Both the position numbers and the translations under genes were made by a program. Shown here in pieces: positions 35,401 to 64,000 of a stretch of 64,000 bases of DNA. The notes below the pieces were generated by a model, which did no database searches, was not told the origin of the DNA, and was given only the letters and a program-made list of their open reading frames with translations. Within the stretch, counting starts at the first letter, position 1; each line of letters opens with the position of its first letter. This stretch comes from Plumapathes pennacea (lineage: Eukaryota > Cnidaria > Anthozoa > Antipatharia > Myriopathidae), in assembly GCA_964036295.1 (NCBI GenBank), contig OZ038472.1:1178001-1242000 (forward strand). The letters run 5' to 3'.

Positions 35401-36393
35401 GAAATAAACAATAATTAAATGAGTATTTTGTTTACACACAAGTTAATTTATCCAACACAAGAAATGAGGCCCCCTTTACACTAGAGCAAATATTTACGGA
35501 TTTGACATTTATTGTTTCCGGATTGCTGTGTACAGCTGTACAGTACAGTTTTGGTGAATCCGTTTTTAGTGAATCCAGTGAAAAAACGAATCCGACATCG
35601 AAGAACTTTGAATCCGAAATAGTTTTCAGTGCGCGCACATTATATGTCAGATGGCGGCAGGGTACCATAACGACAATGCATTCCCCGATCAAAGCGGACT
35701 TTTCGGAACATGTTGTATAATACTATACAAAAGTGCCGATCAAACAACGTAAATAAAACAAAAACAGTTACTGAAATCCAGGATTACTTACTTCCTGAGA
35801 CGCGTGTATTCTCCGCCTGTTTATGTCCAGTTCCTCAGGATCTTTACCAATCACCACGTCGTCCTTCTGTAGATGATTTGGATGTATTCGATTTGGGAAG
35901 TTTGATTTGAGTATTGGCCTCCTTCTGTCCAGTGCCTCAAATGGCTGCTCAAAAGCTGATGGCACATCACGCGAATGAGTTTACAGTGCGGACGTATGCT
36001 TACGTTCAAAAGGCCCATGTTAAAGTACTCCCACGTTATCCTCCAATGACCGATGTCCAGCAGAAGAGCACAAAAACACAAAAACACAAACTCTCACTCC
36101 GGCCGCCATCTTTACTGTTGAATCATCTCGCAATGGCCTCTGGGATTCAATTTAGCCCCAGGCTACAACGGGCTGGCTTGCGAAAGCAGATGGTTTTCCC
36201 CAAGCGGCAATGACGCAAGCAGTCTTTCACTTGCGTGATGGCCAAAAGATTTTTCCGTAATCTCAACATGATATCTATGACAAGACAAAGTTTTGACACG
36301 TAATTTAAGACAGTCTAGATTGAGATTAGTTTATTTTTCAATACGCGCGCCTTCTGCAATTATTCGCTCGTTGCCGCTCGTGCTCTTGGCATT
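35401..36393. other. Intergenic; two YY1-like motifs
   Basis: AGATGGCGGC at about 35650 (plus strand) and its reverse complement within GGCCGCCATCTTT at about 36101-36113 resemble the YY1 consensus. They could mark promoters, perhaps of an antisense transcript. Open frames on both strands between them carry no recognisable domain. Confidence 0.3.
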
Positions 36394-39300
36394 ATGGTTC
36401 GTGTGTTGCTCTGCTGCATATTCTCGCTGGTGCTTTACTCGAGTTTCGTCCACACTCAAGGTAAGTGCGCTATTAATACCGATGAAAGTTTTCGCAAGGT
36501 TGTTATTTTCACATAATAAACCGATAATTATTGCCGGATGAGAGGCTGGCCGGTCAGTACGGCTAATCGGCTGTTGTGGCAGACGAAGATTCCTAGCAGC
36601 CTCAATTGTCTGAAAGCGATCAAAAGACTGCTGATCTCAAGGTTTCCGTAAACATACACCTTCTTCTGTTTGCTTCGTGACTCAAGCTTCGTTCAGATCT
36701 CTGTCTTATTGTCACAGAATGCAAATCAGAGACTTTAAATGACATATCTACCGCGGCGACGGTGAAGTGAAGAAGTCCCAAGACAGAACAGCAACACTTA
36801 GCGCGCCAGTTTTATTTCGACATACGTGCGTTGTCCGTCTATTATTGCCTCGTTGGTCCTTCAATGCAAAAAAGAATCTCAAAGAAGGCAAGCACGACAC
36901 GTTCTATTTCTGTATGTTGATCTCACACAAGGGGGAAAATCTGATCCGGGGCCTGACTTCTGGCACGAAACTTCTTGTCAGTGCAAAACATAAAAAGGCA
37001 CACAGCATGAACGTTGCAGCATTCTCTGCATCACAATTTAAAGAGATAGAGACTAGATTTTATGCGCGCGTTTTTCCCTCTCAGGAAAATATTGATACAT
37101 TTGGCGCCAAAATTATGAACACATAATTATTTTTCTTGTTTTGGCGCCAAGCCATCAAGAGGTCTAAATGCTTCTGGCATAAATTGATTTACCTGTCAGC
37201 AAGATTAGATGCTCCTGTTTACAGAGCAAAGGCATTCCTGAATCCATCATTGACTAAAATAACAGTCTTTCAAAATTGACTGCCCATTATAAACGAGACC
37301 TCTGTAGTTTCTGAATATGAATGCGTAATCAAAATTAACTATGATGTGATGAGAACGTACCCTTTTGACTTGAATTCAGCTAAGGAATGTGTAAAAGAGA
37401 ATGTGATGTCCAGAGACCCTACTCTCAGCGTGCCACTTAAGAGATTTCCTGTTTAAGCCTTAGTTATGCAGCACTCTAAATCGAGCCTACTTATTTAATA
37501 CCAGACTGTTTTATGTGTTTAATTGCGCATTTGCTTGTTTGTTTGGTTGGTTTGTTTATTTGTTTTTTTTTTCTTGGGAGCCTAAATGGCACTAAGTGCA
37601 CTTCTCGACGTGACGTGACCTTTGAACCCTCTTCTTTGATAGTGACGTAAACAAAATAGGCATTGCCAGAATAGCAGTGATGATTTATAGAATTCTAACT
37701 TGAATATCAGGCTAGGGAGGGGAAGGAGGAGGAGCAGAGGGGAAACAAAACGTTTCTAAGTTGAGTATTTCGGCCGTCTCACTTTAATGTCATTATCCGT
37801 TATTTTAGACAGCGCCGTTTGGGACCTTCTAAGGGAACTTCGAACTCAAGAAGGTAAGAAACGCAAAATCGCAGAATACTGCAACACAAAAGACTATAAC
37901 ATCATGCTTCCAAAGGTGAAACAGTCATGTGAAAAAATATACGTTTACTTAAAATGTCTTAACTTTGCTCCGTATATAGATCTCCCGTTTGAAGACAGTG
38001 CCACAGGCGACAACAAAGGTGATTGTATACTTTAGCTAAAAGAATGACCGAATCTGAAATTTGGCCAAAAATGATGTTTTTTTCTTTTTGAAAAATGCAA
38101 AGGTAATAGCCTATTCCTTGCTCCAAACCGTTTAATGTATAGGTTTTGTTTTCGATTCTATTTTTGCAATGATGTTGTCCATAAAATGCCGTGTTCCTTC
38201 TTGTTTCTTCTTGTTCGTTTGTTTGTGTTTGTTTGTTTGTTTGTTTGTTTGTTTGTTTTTCCTCTCTTTTATGCTTTATTTTTATTTTTTAGAGGGTACA
38301 GCAAGTGTTAGTACCGACAACCTCGCGGATCCGCTAAACATAAGCCCACTCCCGGGTTATAATAAGTTTTCCTTTTTTTTTGTTTTTTTGTTTTTTTTTT
38401 TGCTATTTGACCAGCAATTCTTTCTTATCTTCTCGTTTGTTTTGCCCTTGACGTATTTTTATTTCTCTTCCTTACTTCCCATTTCTTCTCTTCCTTTTGC
38501 CTTTTTCTTTTGAAGCCATGGTAACTCCCTTTCTTATAATTTCTATCCACTTCTCACTTAGGTGATGCGGCGACAGATGATATCGAAAAGGACCTCGCCG
38601 AGCTAACAACATTGCACAAAGGTCAGCATTTTAACTTACATTCGCTCTGCCTCAAAACACTTAAAAACTTAATTTTTCTCTATAACTCGTTTTTACTTGG
38701 ACTATGTCTTTTATGTTTGAGTCAGGCACGAAGGAAAACGATGGAAACAGTTACATACAGGATTCCACTGACCGACTAAAAGATGATACAGGTCACTAGA
38801 TGACTTTGTTTAAACTAATTTTATATGCTTCATGTATACAATCACTATAATCATTCTTACCAGAGCGAATCTTTCACTGACTTGGTTTCTCTTCTTCGCG
38901 CCCTCTCGTTGTTTGCAAAATTGTTCATTTCTATTTCAATTATTCGTCTAAAAAATACCTTCTACACATATTCCACAGACCCATGTTACGACCACGACGT
39001 TCTGAGCTGCATCGACCAGTCCATACGCTTTCACAATCGCAGTGTTATTAAATGTGACAAGAAAACCCGCTGGTTCCGTTTCATGGGAGACGCGGGCTCA
39101 CAAATGGCCACGTCGTGTGTTCCAGTGCACCACTGTGGTACCGAGGCCCCTGGATGGTTAAACGGCCAGCACCCCACATCTCCTGGGGAAGAAGTCTCGG
39201 CTCAAGTCTGCTACAACTGGGAGAATGATTGCTGTAAATTTGCAACGCAGGTTGTGATCCGAGACTGCGATGGATTCTTCGTGTACAAGCTTCTCCAATT

Positions 39301-42162
39301 GCCTGAAAAATGTGCCCTGCGCGTTTGCAGTAATGGTAAAGTGTCACAGTCAGACTCAGTCATTTCTCGTAATGCTCTACGGTCGCAAACGATTTTACCT
39401 ACTTTGTAGATTTGTCCGAGTTGTCATCAGTCTCAGTGTTGATGTATTGCACTTTTGTAATGGCAGTGATCAGCTCAGTTGCAAGGATAGCCCGGAAAAG
39501 GTTTCAAAGGGATTCGAATCTGTAACCTGTAACCTTCGCGAAACTGGCGCTATCCTTGCAACTGTCCACGGGTGCTTTATCAAATATAAATCAATATCTT
39601 TTTAGATGATCTTCCGGTTTTTCTCGTATTTCCTTCTGAATTTCTCATCACAGTAGAACTTCACCTTACGGCGCCCTTGTCCTGATTGTGGCCTTATTAA
39701 TGGGGTTTCACTGTAGACTGGTTTATTATGGTTTATATTAATCTGATTATTTTAATTCCAGGAGCTCGAATTCCTACAAATATACCAATTACCACTGGAC
39801 AAGTTACTGTGACCTCTAAGCCGACTACCACTCAAGAACCGACCACAACCTCTTTCCCGTCCACTACAAAACCAACGACAACTAATCAACCCACAGAGAC
39901 GCGAACTCCCAAAGTCACCCAAACAATTTCAACTACACCTGAAGCAATCACCGAAACCCCAACACCTTCAGGTAAAACAGACGTGAATGAATTCAATATC
40001 TGCTTGTGGCTCACAAGCTTACAAAGGTAGACGTTTTGTTTGTTTGTAATTGTAAACTTTGTACTGACTTTCGCTGACTGAATATCCTGTCTTGTTCTAT
40101 TGCAGTCGTTCCTTCTCGGCCAGAGTGTATAGCATACAAGATTTTAAACGAGTCTGACCGCTCAATCCTTTACACAGCCGGATGGAACAGATCGAAGTGC
40201 GACAAATACATTACACCGGGCTGGTATCGATTTCTCGGACCTGCGGGCGACAAAATGCCCGAAAGGGTTCCGCCGAGGCTACGATGCGGTGCGCATGCGC
40301 CTGGGTGGCTGAAAGGAAGGCACCCCACACTGGACGAAGGCAGCGTGACGCGGACAGTTTGTTACCATTGGGGGGACAGCACGTGTCGGTGGAAGAACCA
40401 AATTAAAGTCACGAACTGCGGCGAGTTTTACGTCTATGATCTTGTTGGTCCTCCCGTTTGTCGCTTAAGATATTGCGTTGTTGGAGTCGGTGAGGTTCTT
40501 TATCGTATATTTGTTCTCCTGTAGTTGTTCCTCAATACTTTCCTTGTTAGCGTTTTTTGTTTTTGTGAGGTTGTTTATCGTATATTTTTTCTCTTGTAGT
40601 TTGTTCCTCGATACTTTCCTTGCTAGCTTTTTTTGTTTTCGTGGGGTTCTTCATCGTTTATTTCTTGTTTTTTGTAGCCGTTTCTCGATATTTTCCTTGC
40701 TAGCGTTTTTTGTTTCTGTTTTCCTTTGTTTTGTTTTGTTTGTTTTCTTTTCTTTTGGTTCCTATTTCTTTTGTACACGCGTACATTACTTTAAAAGCAT
40801 ATTACATTAGTGTTTAGTATTTTCCCTGCCAAAGCCTAAATTAACCACGACGCCAAGTTTGCCACTGATCTTCCCTGTTAATGTCTCTTTAGTCCGATCT
40901 TCTCTATTTATTGTCAACCGTTATCTTTTCCTGTGCCTTTTCTCGTTCTATAACTTCTGCCCAACCTTTATGCACTTCAGTACTTTTTTAGTACGAAGAA
41001 GTGTGCTTTCTTGTTTGTTTCCATTTCTACATATCATTATATATTCCTGTCAGCCCATATAACCCCTGTTTTCATATTTCACCATTATCTTTAAACCACT
41101 TATAGCTTATTTCTCACATTTCTCAGCTCCCACCCAGTGCTTATTTTACAAACCACTCAAAGACGGAGATCGATCAATAAAATACAAAAGCGATCGCAGA
41201 AAGGTAAAATGCGACAGCAAACTGATCTCGTCGTGGTATCGCTTTGTTGGTCCGGCGGGAAATCAGATGCCAGAATCACCACCACCCATCAAACATTGCG
41301 GCACGCATGCCCCCGGCTGGTTAAAAGGAAAACATCCAAGCGTGGTGAAGAGCACTGTTGAACAAAGAGTCTGTTATCACTGGAAGAACGACGTCTGTCG
41401 CTGGAGCAACGACATCCTTGTGACTAACTGCGGTGACTACTTCGTGTACAAACTTGGTCCAACACCCGATTGTAACATGAGATACTGTGGGGTAGGATTA
41501 GGTGAGTACTGAGTAGGTTCTCCTAACTTTTCAAGAGGAAAATGTGTGGGAGATGTAGTGAGAATTGATAGTTTAATCAGCTTTCACCCGAAGAAGCTAT
41601 CAATGTCGTTATTTTGCAGAGTTACCACTTGAGCCCGAATGCAGAAGTTACTCAGAGTTAAAGGGAAAAGACCGCTCAGTCCATTTTACTGCGACCAAGT
41701 TTAACGCAAAGTGCGATAAACGTCTCGTCACGAAGTGGTATCGGTTTAGTGGCGAGGCGGGAACCCAAATGCCGAATAAGCCTCCTCCAGTGAAAAGCTG
41801 CGGTACACTCGCCCCGGGTTGGCTGATGGGAAATCACCCGTCGGAGGCAGAAGGCAGAGTGATACGCAAAGTCTGTTACACGTGGAGAAATAAGATTTGC
41901 CGTTGGAGCAACAACATTCAAGTTACAAACTGTGGAGATTACTTTGTTTACGAACTAAGCAAACCACCAACATGTCGCCTCAGGTACTGCGGAATCAGTG
42001 AAGGTAGGGCTCGCCTCCTTCTTCATCATCATGACTGTTTTAAATTCTCCATCCTTTTCTTTAATGTTTGTTACCTGCATTTTTGTTTTTATTTGCCTTC
42101 TTGTTTACTTCTAGCTCTAGTTCTTTGCTATGTTAAACTCTCTATCTTACTCTTCTCTTCTT

Positions 42163-42194
<32 letters not shown>

Positions 42195-44355
42195 CCTTCT
42201 TTTGCTTCTTTAAAATCATACGTTCATATTTTAAATAAACTTTCCTTTGAATCTACAGGTCTTGCTACAGACGTTCCGGTTAAAACAACAGGTAAAATAG
42301 ACGCAGCTCATGTACAGAGACCCGATATATTCAGTAGTATATGAGGAGCCTTGCAGAAGCGGCATGCGAGGAAGAGTGAAGGAGAGATAAATGTATGCAA
42401 AGTAACGAGATTAATTGTGAAAACTATTATAAATGTGACGGGAGTCGACTCTGTAAGGATTAGTGCAAAAGTGTAGTGACACCAGAGGTGTCTACTCCTC
42501 GAAACAGTCCCGCCAAGAGCATAGCAGTCAGATCTCACCGCCAGGCGTAGCTGAGTGTAGTTGGCAAACAAATGCAGCATTGTTTGTTTGTTTGTTTTGT
42601 TGTTCCAGCTCTTCCAGATAAGCTAGAATGCTTGTCATATTCTGTATTAGACGAAGAGGATCGTCTAGTTGAATTCACCCAAGCAAAGTTTAAACCCAAA
42701 TGTGACAAGTTTCTCTCTGCTACATGGTTCCGCTTCACTGGAGCTGCGGGCAATCAGATGGCCAATTCACCGCCACCAATAAAAAGCTGTAGTACGCATG
42801 CTCCCGGATGGTTGCGTGGAGCTCATCCTTCTGTTTCTGACGGCCGTGTAGAAAGAAAAGTCTGTTTTAACTGGAAAGCCGACGAGTGCTTCTGGAGTAC
42901 TAATATTCAAGTAACAAACTGTGGGTTATATTTCGTTTACAAACTGAGCAAGCCACCAGCATGTCGACTGAGATACTGCGGAATTAACAGTAAGTAGTTG
43001 ATAAAATGTACTTAAAATGAATTGGACGGACTAGAGTACAAGAACAAAATTGAACAAAAATCACATTTTACAACAACACATCCAATTATTTCGTTGCGCT
43101 AGAAAGTTTGGAGGAAAACGATAAGCAAGAGACTGCATTGCAGCAACTAATTTTGATTACTGACTTTTATGAGCCAAAGGTATTAAGCTGTTTTTCTGAC
43201 TGAAGCTTGTCATGTTCTTGCTCAGGTGGCCGCCATTTGGTCATCATTTTAGAAAAATATCCACTTCTCCCATGAACACTATTTTTGCCTTTCGCAAATT
43301 GTTTTTCCGTATATTTATCTTTCAGGGCCCATAAGCCCGACCACCTCGCGAATATCAACAACAGCCGTCGTGACTACAGTTCCAGGTACAACTCTAGTTT
43401 TATTCCAGGCTTAGTTGTCCAACTTTTATCAATGTGTTGCTTGATCTCTGTTTTCAGTTTTGTACGCACTTCCTCTGTCTATATTGTGGCGCTTTTAAAA
43501 GTATATCTGTATGTAAATATAATCGGTTGCTTGGTCCAAAACTGATCAAGGCATTTTCGTTTCTTTTTCTTCTAAATTCTGATCAAGGATATCGAACTTT
43601 TACAGCTTATTCAACTGCCAATTATTTGTCTCTGTCACTTAATTTACTTGTCTCTCTCTCCTTTTTCATTTTTTCTCTTTCACACACAGACAGAAAGTAA
43701 TCATGATACATCACAAACTAATTATACATCGCACACTGAAACAAACAGGAAATTTGGCATGGCATGCTCATCAACAAGTGACGTAATCCGTTCTGTTTCA
43801 GATGTAGCTTGCTTGACTTATAAAGTGATGGACGAGCTTGATCGCTCAGAGAGATACAACTATCGCAAGGAACAAGGTGGAAGACCAAAGTGTGACCGAT
43901 TTCTCACGCCAGGCTGGTATCGCTTTAGAGGACGAGCTGGCACTAAAATGTCAAACAACTGTGTTCCCAATAACCACTGTTCAGCCGATGCACCAGGCTG
44001 GCTCAATGGCGCTCATCCTTCCGTGGAAGATGGAATGGTACAACGGACAGTTTGCTACAACTTTAGAGGAAACTGTTGTTTGTGGAGTTCTCAAATCGAC
44101 GTTCGGAACTGTGGCGTATTTTACGTGTACCGCCTTGATGGAACGCCTCAATGCGCCCTGCGATACTGTGGAAATGGAGAATTAGGTAACACACAATCAC
44201 CTGTTACTAGAAGTATACGATATTCTCAGATACTCGCCCTATACAACTATTGTAAACATCTCCACAGTATTATACTAACTTAGAGCGGACAATGTACTAT
44301 TTTTGTTTGATTTTCTTTGCATGATTCTTTTTAAATTTCAGGTTTAAATGCCTAG
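36394..44355 (+). CDS. Secreted protein with six D8C domains and Thr-rich linkers
   Basis: Sixteen exons, all introns phase 1, total 2,922 nt, 973 residues. Signal peptide: 36394-36460 (VLLCCIFSLVLYSSF). Short acidic exons: 37809-37853, 37980-38018, 38293-38355, 38562-38621, 38726-38791. D8C domains, one exon each: 38979-39335, 40106-40489, 41127-41501, 41620-42003, 42609-42989, 43802-44185. Linkers: 39762-39971 (70 residues, mostly Thr/Pro, mucin-like and probably O-glycosylated), 42259-42291 and 43326-43385 (Thr-rich). Terminal exon 44342-44355 adds LNA then TAG. Each domain shows W(Y/F)RF.G.AG, a GW(L).G.HP turn and NCG.(Y/F)(F/Y)VY.L or a close variant. D8C is the domain of uromodulin and GP2, but no ZP domain or membrane anchor is visible here, so the product should be soluble. 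The weakest junction is the donor at 38356 (GTTATA). Confidence 0.85.
37102..37151. repeat. Short inverted repeat with TTTGGCGCCAA ends
   Basis: TTTGGCGCCAAAATTATGA and TTTTGGCGCCAA bracket an A+T-rich centre in the first intron of the six-D8C gene. Confidence 0.5.
38222..38257. repeat. (TTTG)n microsatellite
   Basis: Tandem GTTT/TTTG tetranucleotides form the pyrimidine-rich lead into the 38293 exon acceptor. A second short (TTTG)n tract lies at about 42577-42600, just before the 42609 acceptor. Confidence 0.85.
39476..39563. repeat. Small fold-back sequence
   Basis: CAGTTGCAAGGATAGC at the left and its exact reverse complement GCTATCCTTGCAACTG at the right enclose about 56 bases. It lies in the intron between the first D8C exon and the Thr-rich linker exon. 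Confidence 0.7.
40490..40710. repeat. Intronic tandem repeat, ~75 bp, three copies
   Basis: Three diverged copies contain TTTATCGTATATTT, TCTCxTGTAG and CTCGATACTTTCCTTGCTAG. The repeat includes the GTGAGG of the exon donor at 40490, so a similar cryptic donor recurs in the second copy. The open frames of Phe, Leu and Ser across it are not coding. Confidence 0.7.
41534..41597 (-). repeat. Dispersed short repeat fragment
   Basis: GAATTGATAGTTTAATCAGC followed by TTTCAC is the reverse of the core of the 21663 repeat. It fills most of the short intron between the third and fourth D8C exons. Confidence 0.6.
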
Positions 44356-44623
44356 CGGTGCAGACAGTTCTTTTTATGCTAACATGGCATAAATCTAGAA
44401 CGTTTACTTGGAGAAACAAGTTTTATAATTTTATGATAGCTTTGAATGGTAGCTTCAAACAATAGGACAAGCTCAAGAAAGCAGGTTAAAGAACATCGCC
44501 CGTGAACCCTCTGTTTCACCAGTGATCATGTAGCATGATCATGCTTCTGTGTGGCTCTGAGATAAATTAAAAGCCATGGTTTCCAGTCAATTTGATTTAC
44601 TACTCAGTTGTTTTATTTCGTTA

Positions 44624-44629
44624 AATAAA
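44624..44629 (+). terminator. Poly(A) signal of the six-D8C gene
   Basis: AATAAA within TTAAATAAAAGACTAAATAC about 270 bases after the stop. The same 3' UTR, including this signal, is duplicated at 63.8 kb. Confidence 0.65.
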
Positions 44630-45143
44630 AGACTAAATACTGTTTACTGAAGCGCAATGTGAGTTGGTGAGTTGTTGAGTTGTGAGTTGTTGACTATTTT
44701 GCCCTCGTACAAGGAAATTGTGGAGTGACGCGTTATATTTAACGACTCGATATTGATCTTAGAAAGAATCAAATAGACATTGATTGATTTGGGTCATACG
44801 TTTCAGCAGCCAAGATTAGGTACATGCTATGTTACTGAGTGCAAATGCTTCGGATGCTATGTACTTTGTAAAAAACTTGTACAATGGGCAGAGGTTTCTA
44901 TAAAGAATACTAATACTTAACAGTTTAGCTGCTCCATTTTGTCCATTTTCAATGCATCACAGGCACTACTACAAATAATCTGAAACCTAGACTTGTCTAG
45001 AGTTGAGCGCTTTTGAATTGTATTTTTCAATTTTTCCTGTTTGGTTCATGCAAATGCATCCTGACAATGATATTAAAGAGCCATCTAAAAGAAGCCCCAT
45101 ATAATAAATCAGATAGTTCACTTGGAGCTGCGAGCAAGAGAAG
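44630..45143. other. Intergenic; promoter region of the large lectin-like gene
   Basis: An A+T-rich TATAATAAA lies at about 45100, some 40 bases before the ATG. It would leave a very short leader, so the start site is uncertain. No gene seen. Confidence 0.4.
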
Positions 45144-62201
<17,058 letters not shown>

Positions 62202-62440
62202 AAACATGTCCATTTGTCGCATTTCAGGTATAATCGGTCATCCATCAACACTTCACGGCTTTTCAAACAAAGAGGGTTTAATCTATGTGTTGCATTCTTG
62301 CTATATAAATTTGTTTTCTCTTATTTTATGGCTCTTTCACTGTCAAGCTCAAAATGCAGATTTTTGTCAGACTTTAAAAAATACAATGCAGCACTATATA
62401 ATCCCATACATGATGTAACCTTAACACTGACACTACCATA

Positions 62441-62446
62441 AATAAA
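62441..62446 (+). terminator. Poly(A) signal of the large gene
   Basis: AATAAA 240 bases after the unit 8 stop codon. A further AATAAA lies at about 63054. Confidence 0.6.
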
Positions 62447-63329
62447 GGATGAGTATGTCATAAAATATCTTGACGCACAAGCTGAACCCAACCGGTCAAG
62501 GCAAAATGTTATCATATTATCGTCAAATGTCCCAGGGTGTTTGCAGGATGATAAAATTAAAATTGAAATGGAGTTCAGTTGACAAAAACCATAAACGGTC
62601 CGCTGGCATCTGCCAGATGAAATTAAGCCTTTCACTTCCAGGCTCAAAACACAGATTCTCCCTACCTTCCCAGACGAAAATGTACGAGTAATACAGTAAT
62701 AATTGATAGTTTAATCAGCTTTTGTCTGAGCTACACATTAAAAGCTGGTCATCATTATAATCTGTCTGCCACCTTGACTACAATTTGTGTGCACATTTTT
62801 GAACCCCTTAAATCATTGAGTCCCACACTACCCCAACTACTGTGCCATTTAAGCACTTTCCGTTATTTTATATTTATTTTTATATTTATTTATTTTGATT
62901 AAATCTGGTATTTTGTTTGCTTATTTACAGATTGATGCTTGACTTGGAAGTTCATCGACAGCCTGACAACAAGGCCAACTTGACTTTTGGTTATCCGTTT
63001 TTATTATTTCATTCATTTCTTGCATAGTGTAGATTGCATGATTGTTACTAAAGTAAATAAAAACCGTTCGTGGTGTGCGGTCTATTCTCTTGACTCTTCC
63101 TCTTCAAACCGCAGCTATTCGAATTAGGCGTTCAAGATTTCCACTTTTGATGCAATTTTTTCAGCTAATGCGATGAAAATATTATGCCTTTGTTGAAAAA
63201 TAAACGGACCAATAACCTGGATCAAGTTTAGTTGTGACCTCCAAGTACCCCTATGTTGAGAAGAACTAACCCCGACCTCGGCTAAACGTGCACAGTAGCA
63301 AGAAACGATTTAGGCTAAGACCTCTACAC
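62447..63329. other. Intergenic; no gene recognised
   Basis: Contains an inverted dispersed-repeat copy (62623-62735) and A+T-rich DNA. Short frames here have no recognisable domain. Confidence 0.5.
62623..62735 (-). repeat. Dispersed short repeat, inverted copy
   Basis: GATAGTTTAATCAGCTTTTG is the reverse complement of the core of the 21663 element, and GCCTTTCACTTCCAGGCTCA matches its GAGCTTGGGAGTGAAAGG end. Confidence 0.65.
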
Positions 63330-63846
63330 CGTTGGAACGCCTTAATGTGCCATGCGATACTGTGGAAATAGAGAAGTACGTAAAACACAAACACCTGTTA
63401 CTAGAAGTACGATATTCTCAGATACTCGCCCTATACAACTATTGTAAATATCTCCACAGTATTTTACTAACTTAGAGCGGACAATGTACTATTTTGGTTT
63501 GATTTTCTTTACATGATTTCCTTTTTTAATTCCAGGTTTAAATGCCTAGCGGTGGAGACAGATTTATTCACGCTAACATGGCATAAATCTAGAACGTTTA
63601 CTTGGAGAAACGAGTTTTATAGTTTTATGATAGCTTCGAATGGTAGCATCAAACAATAGGACAAGCTCAAGAAAGCAAGTTAAAGAACATCACCGTGACC
63701 CCTCTGTTTCACCAGTGATCATGCTTCTGTGTGGCTCTAAGATATCAAATTAAGAGCCATGGTTTTCAATCAATTTGATTTACTACTCAGTTGTTTTATT
63801 TCGTTAAATAAAAGACTAAATACCGTTTATTGAAGCGCAATATGAG
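63330..63846 (+). pseudogene. 5'-truncated copy of the 3' end of the six-D8C gene
   Basis: The segment matches about 44139-44650: the last codons of the sixth D8C exon, the final intron, the terminal exon (GTTTAAATGCCTAG) and the 3' UTR with its AATAAA. TAA replaces the CAA codon in the domain tail, and the GGTAAC donor has become CGTAAA, so it cannot encode the domain end. The body of the gene is absent upstream. Similarity stops sharply near 63846. Confidence 0.85.
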
Positions 63847-64000
63847 GATTCTTAAGGGCTGCGCTATCAGTCGTTATGCCACTCTTTCGTACGTGATACG
63901 AAACACAAGACTGATTGCATAATTATTTTAGTTTCCTGTCGTGTATGTTCGGTCACTTGACGACAGCTTTCTTTGAGCGAGAATGGGACTAGGCACAACA

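Noticed and set aside
36767..37126. 119-residue open frame in intron 1 of the six-D8C gene
   Set aside because: No recognisable domain, no signal peptide and no phase-compatible splice sites. It may be a remnant of a mobile element but this could not be shown.
43648..43801. Upstream extension of the sixth D8C exon by its open frame
   Set aside because: The frame is open by chance. A clear acceptor (TTCTGTTTCAG) at 43801 in the right phase marks the exon start, and the acceptor at about 43689 would hit a stop in the required phase.

Overview
This window looks like nuclear DNA of a cnidarian, most likely a hexacorallian such as a stony coral. The reasons are spliced genes with many introns (nearly all phase 1), A+T-rich introns, abundant satellites and MITE-like elements, and domain families typical of coral secreted and matrix proteins (D8C, F5/8C, intelectin/fibrinogen-like, astacin). 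The taxon is an inference. No bacterial or phage genes, rRNA, tRNA or CRISPR array was seen.

Layout: 1-9858 is a satellite array of a ~334 bp monomer with higher-order structure. It is followed by a terminal-inverted-repeat element (9859-10411) and about 7.5 kb without a convincing gene, holding minisatellites, a MITE (16086-16483) and copies of a dispersed repeat. From 18 kb onward there is a head-to-tail, plus-strand cluster: (1) an astacin-D8C gene, 18089-21300, frameshifted as read here; (2) an intact astacin-D8C paralogue, 23985-28661; (3) a small gene of unknown family, 29675-31219; (4) a WSC-like + D8C gene, 32480-35329; (5) a gene with a signal peptide, Thr-rich linkers and six D8C domains, 36394-44355; (6) a very large gene, 45144-62201, with a signal peptide, three F5/8C (discoidin) domains, one D8C domain and eight tandem fibrinogen/intelectin-like domains. 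A 5'-truncated copy of the 3' end of gene 5 lies at 63330-63846. Coordinates come from hand-derived exon models; every model except gene 1 is in frame end to end.

The shared element is the D8C domain (the cysteine-rich domain of uromodulin/GP2), present ten times in five genes. Most introns are phase 1, so the coding exons are symmetrical and can be duplicated or shuffled without frame loss. All proteins of known family appear to be secreted: proteases, glycan- or matrix-binding modules and mucin-like linkers. A role in mucus, extracellular or skeletal matrix, or surface recognition is plausible but is inference.

The most striking feature is the repeat region of gene 6. Units 2-7 are almost identical at the protein level. 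In units 1-7 the last exon carries both a splice donor (GGCT|GTAAG) that continues in frame into the next unit and, 22-26 bases beyond that junction, a stop codon. The same locus can therefore be read as one ~2,480-residue protein with eight lectin-like domains or as shorter products ending after any unit.
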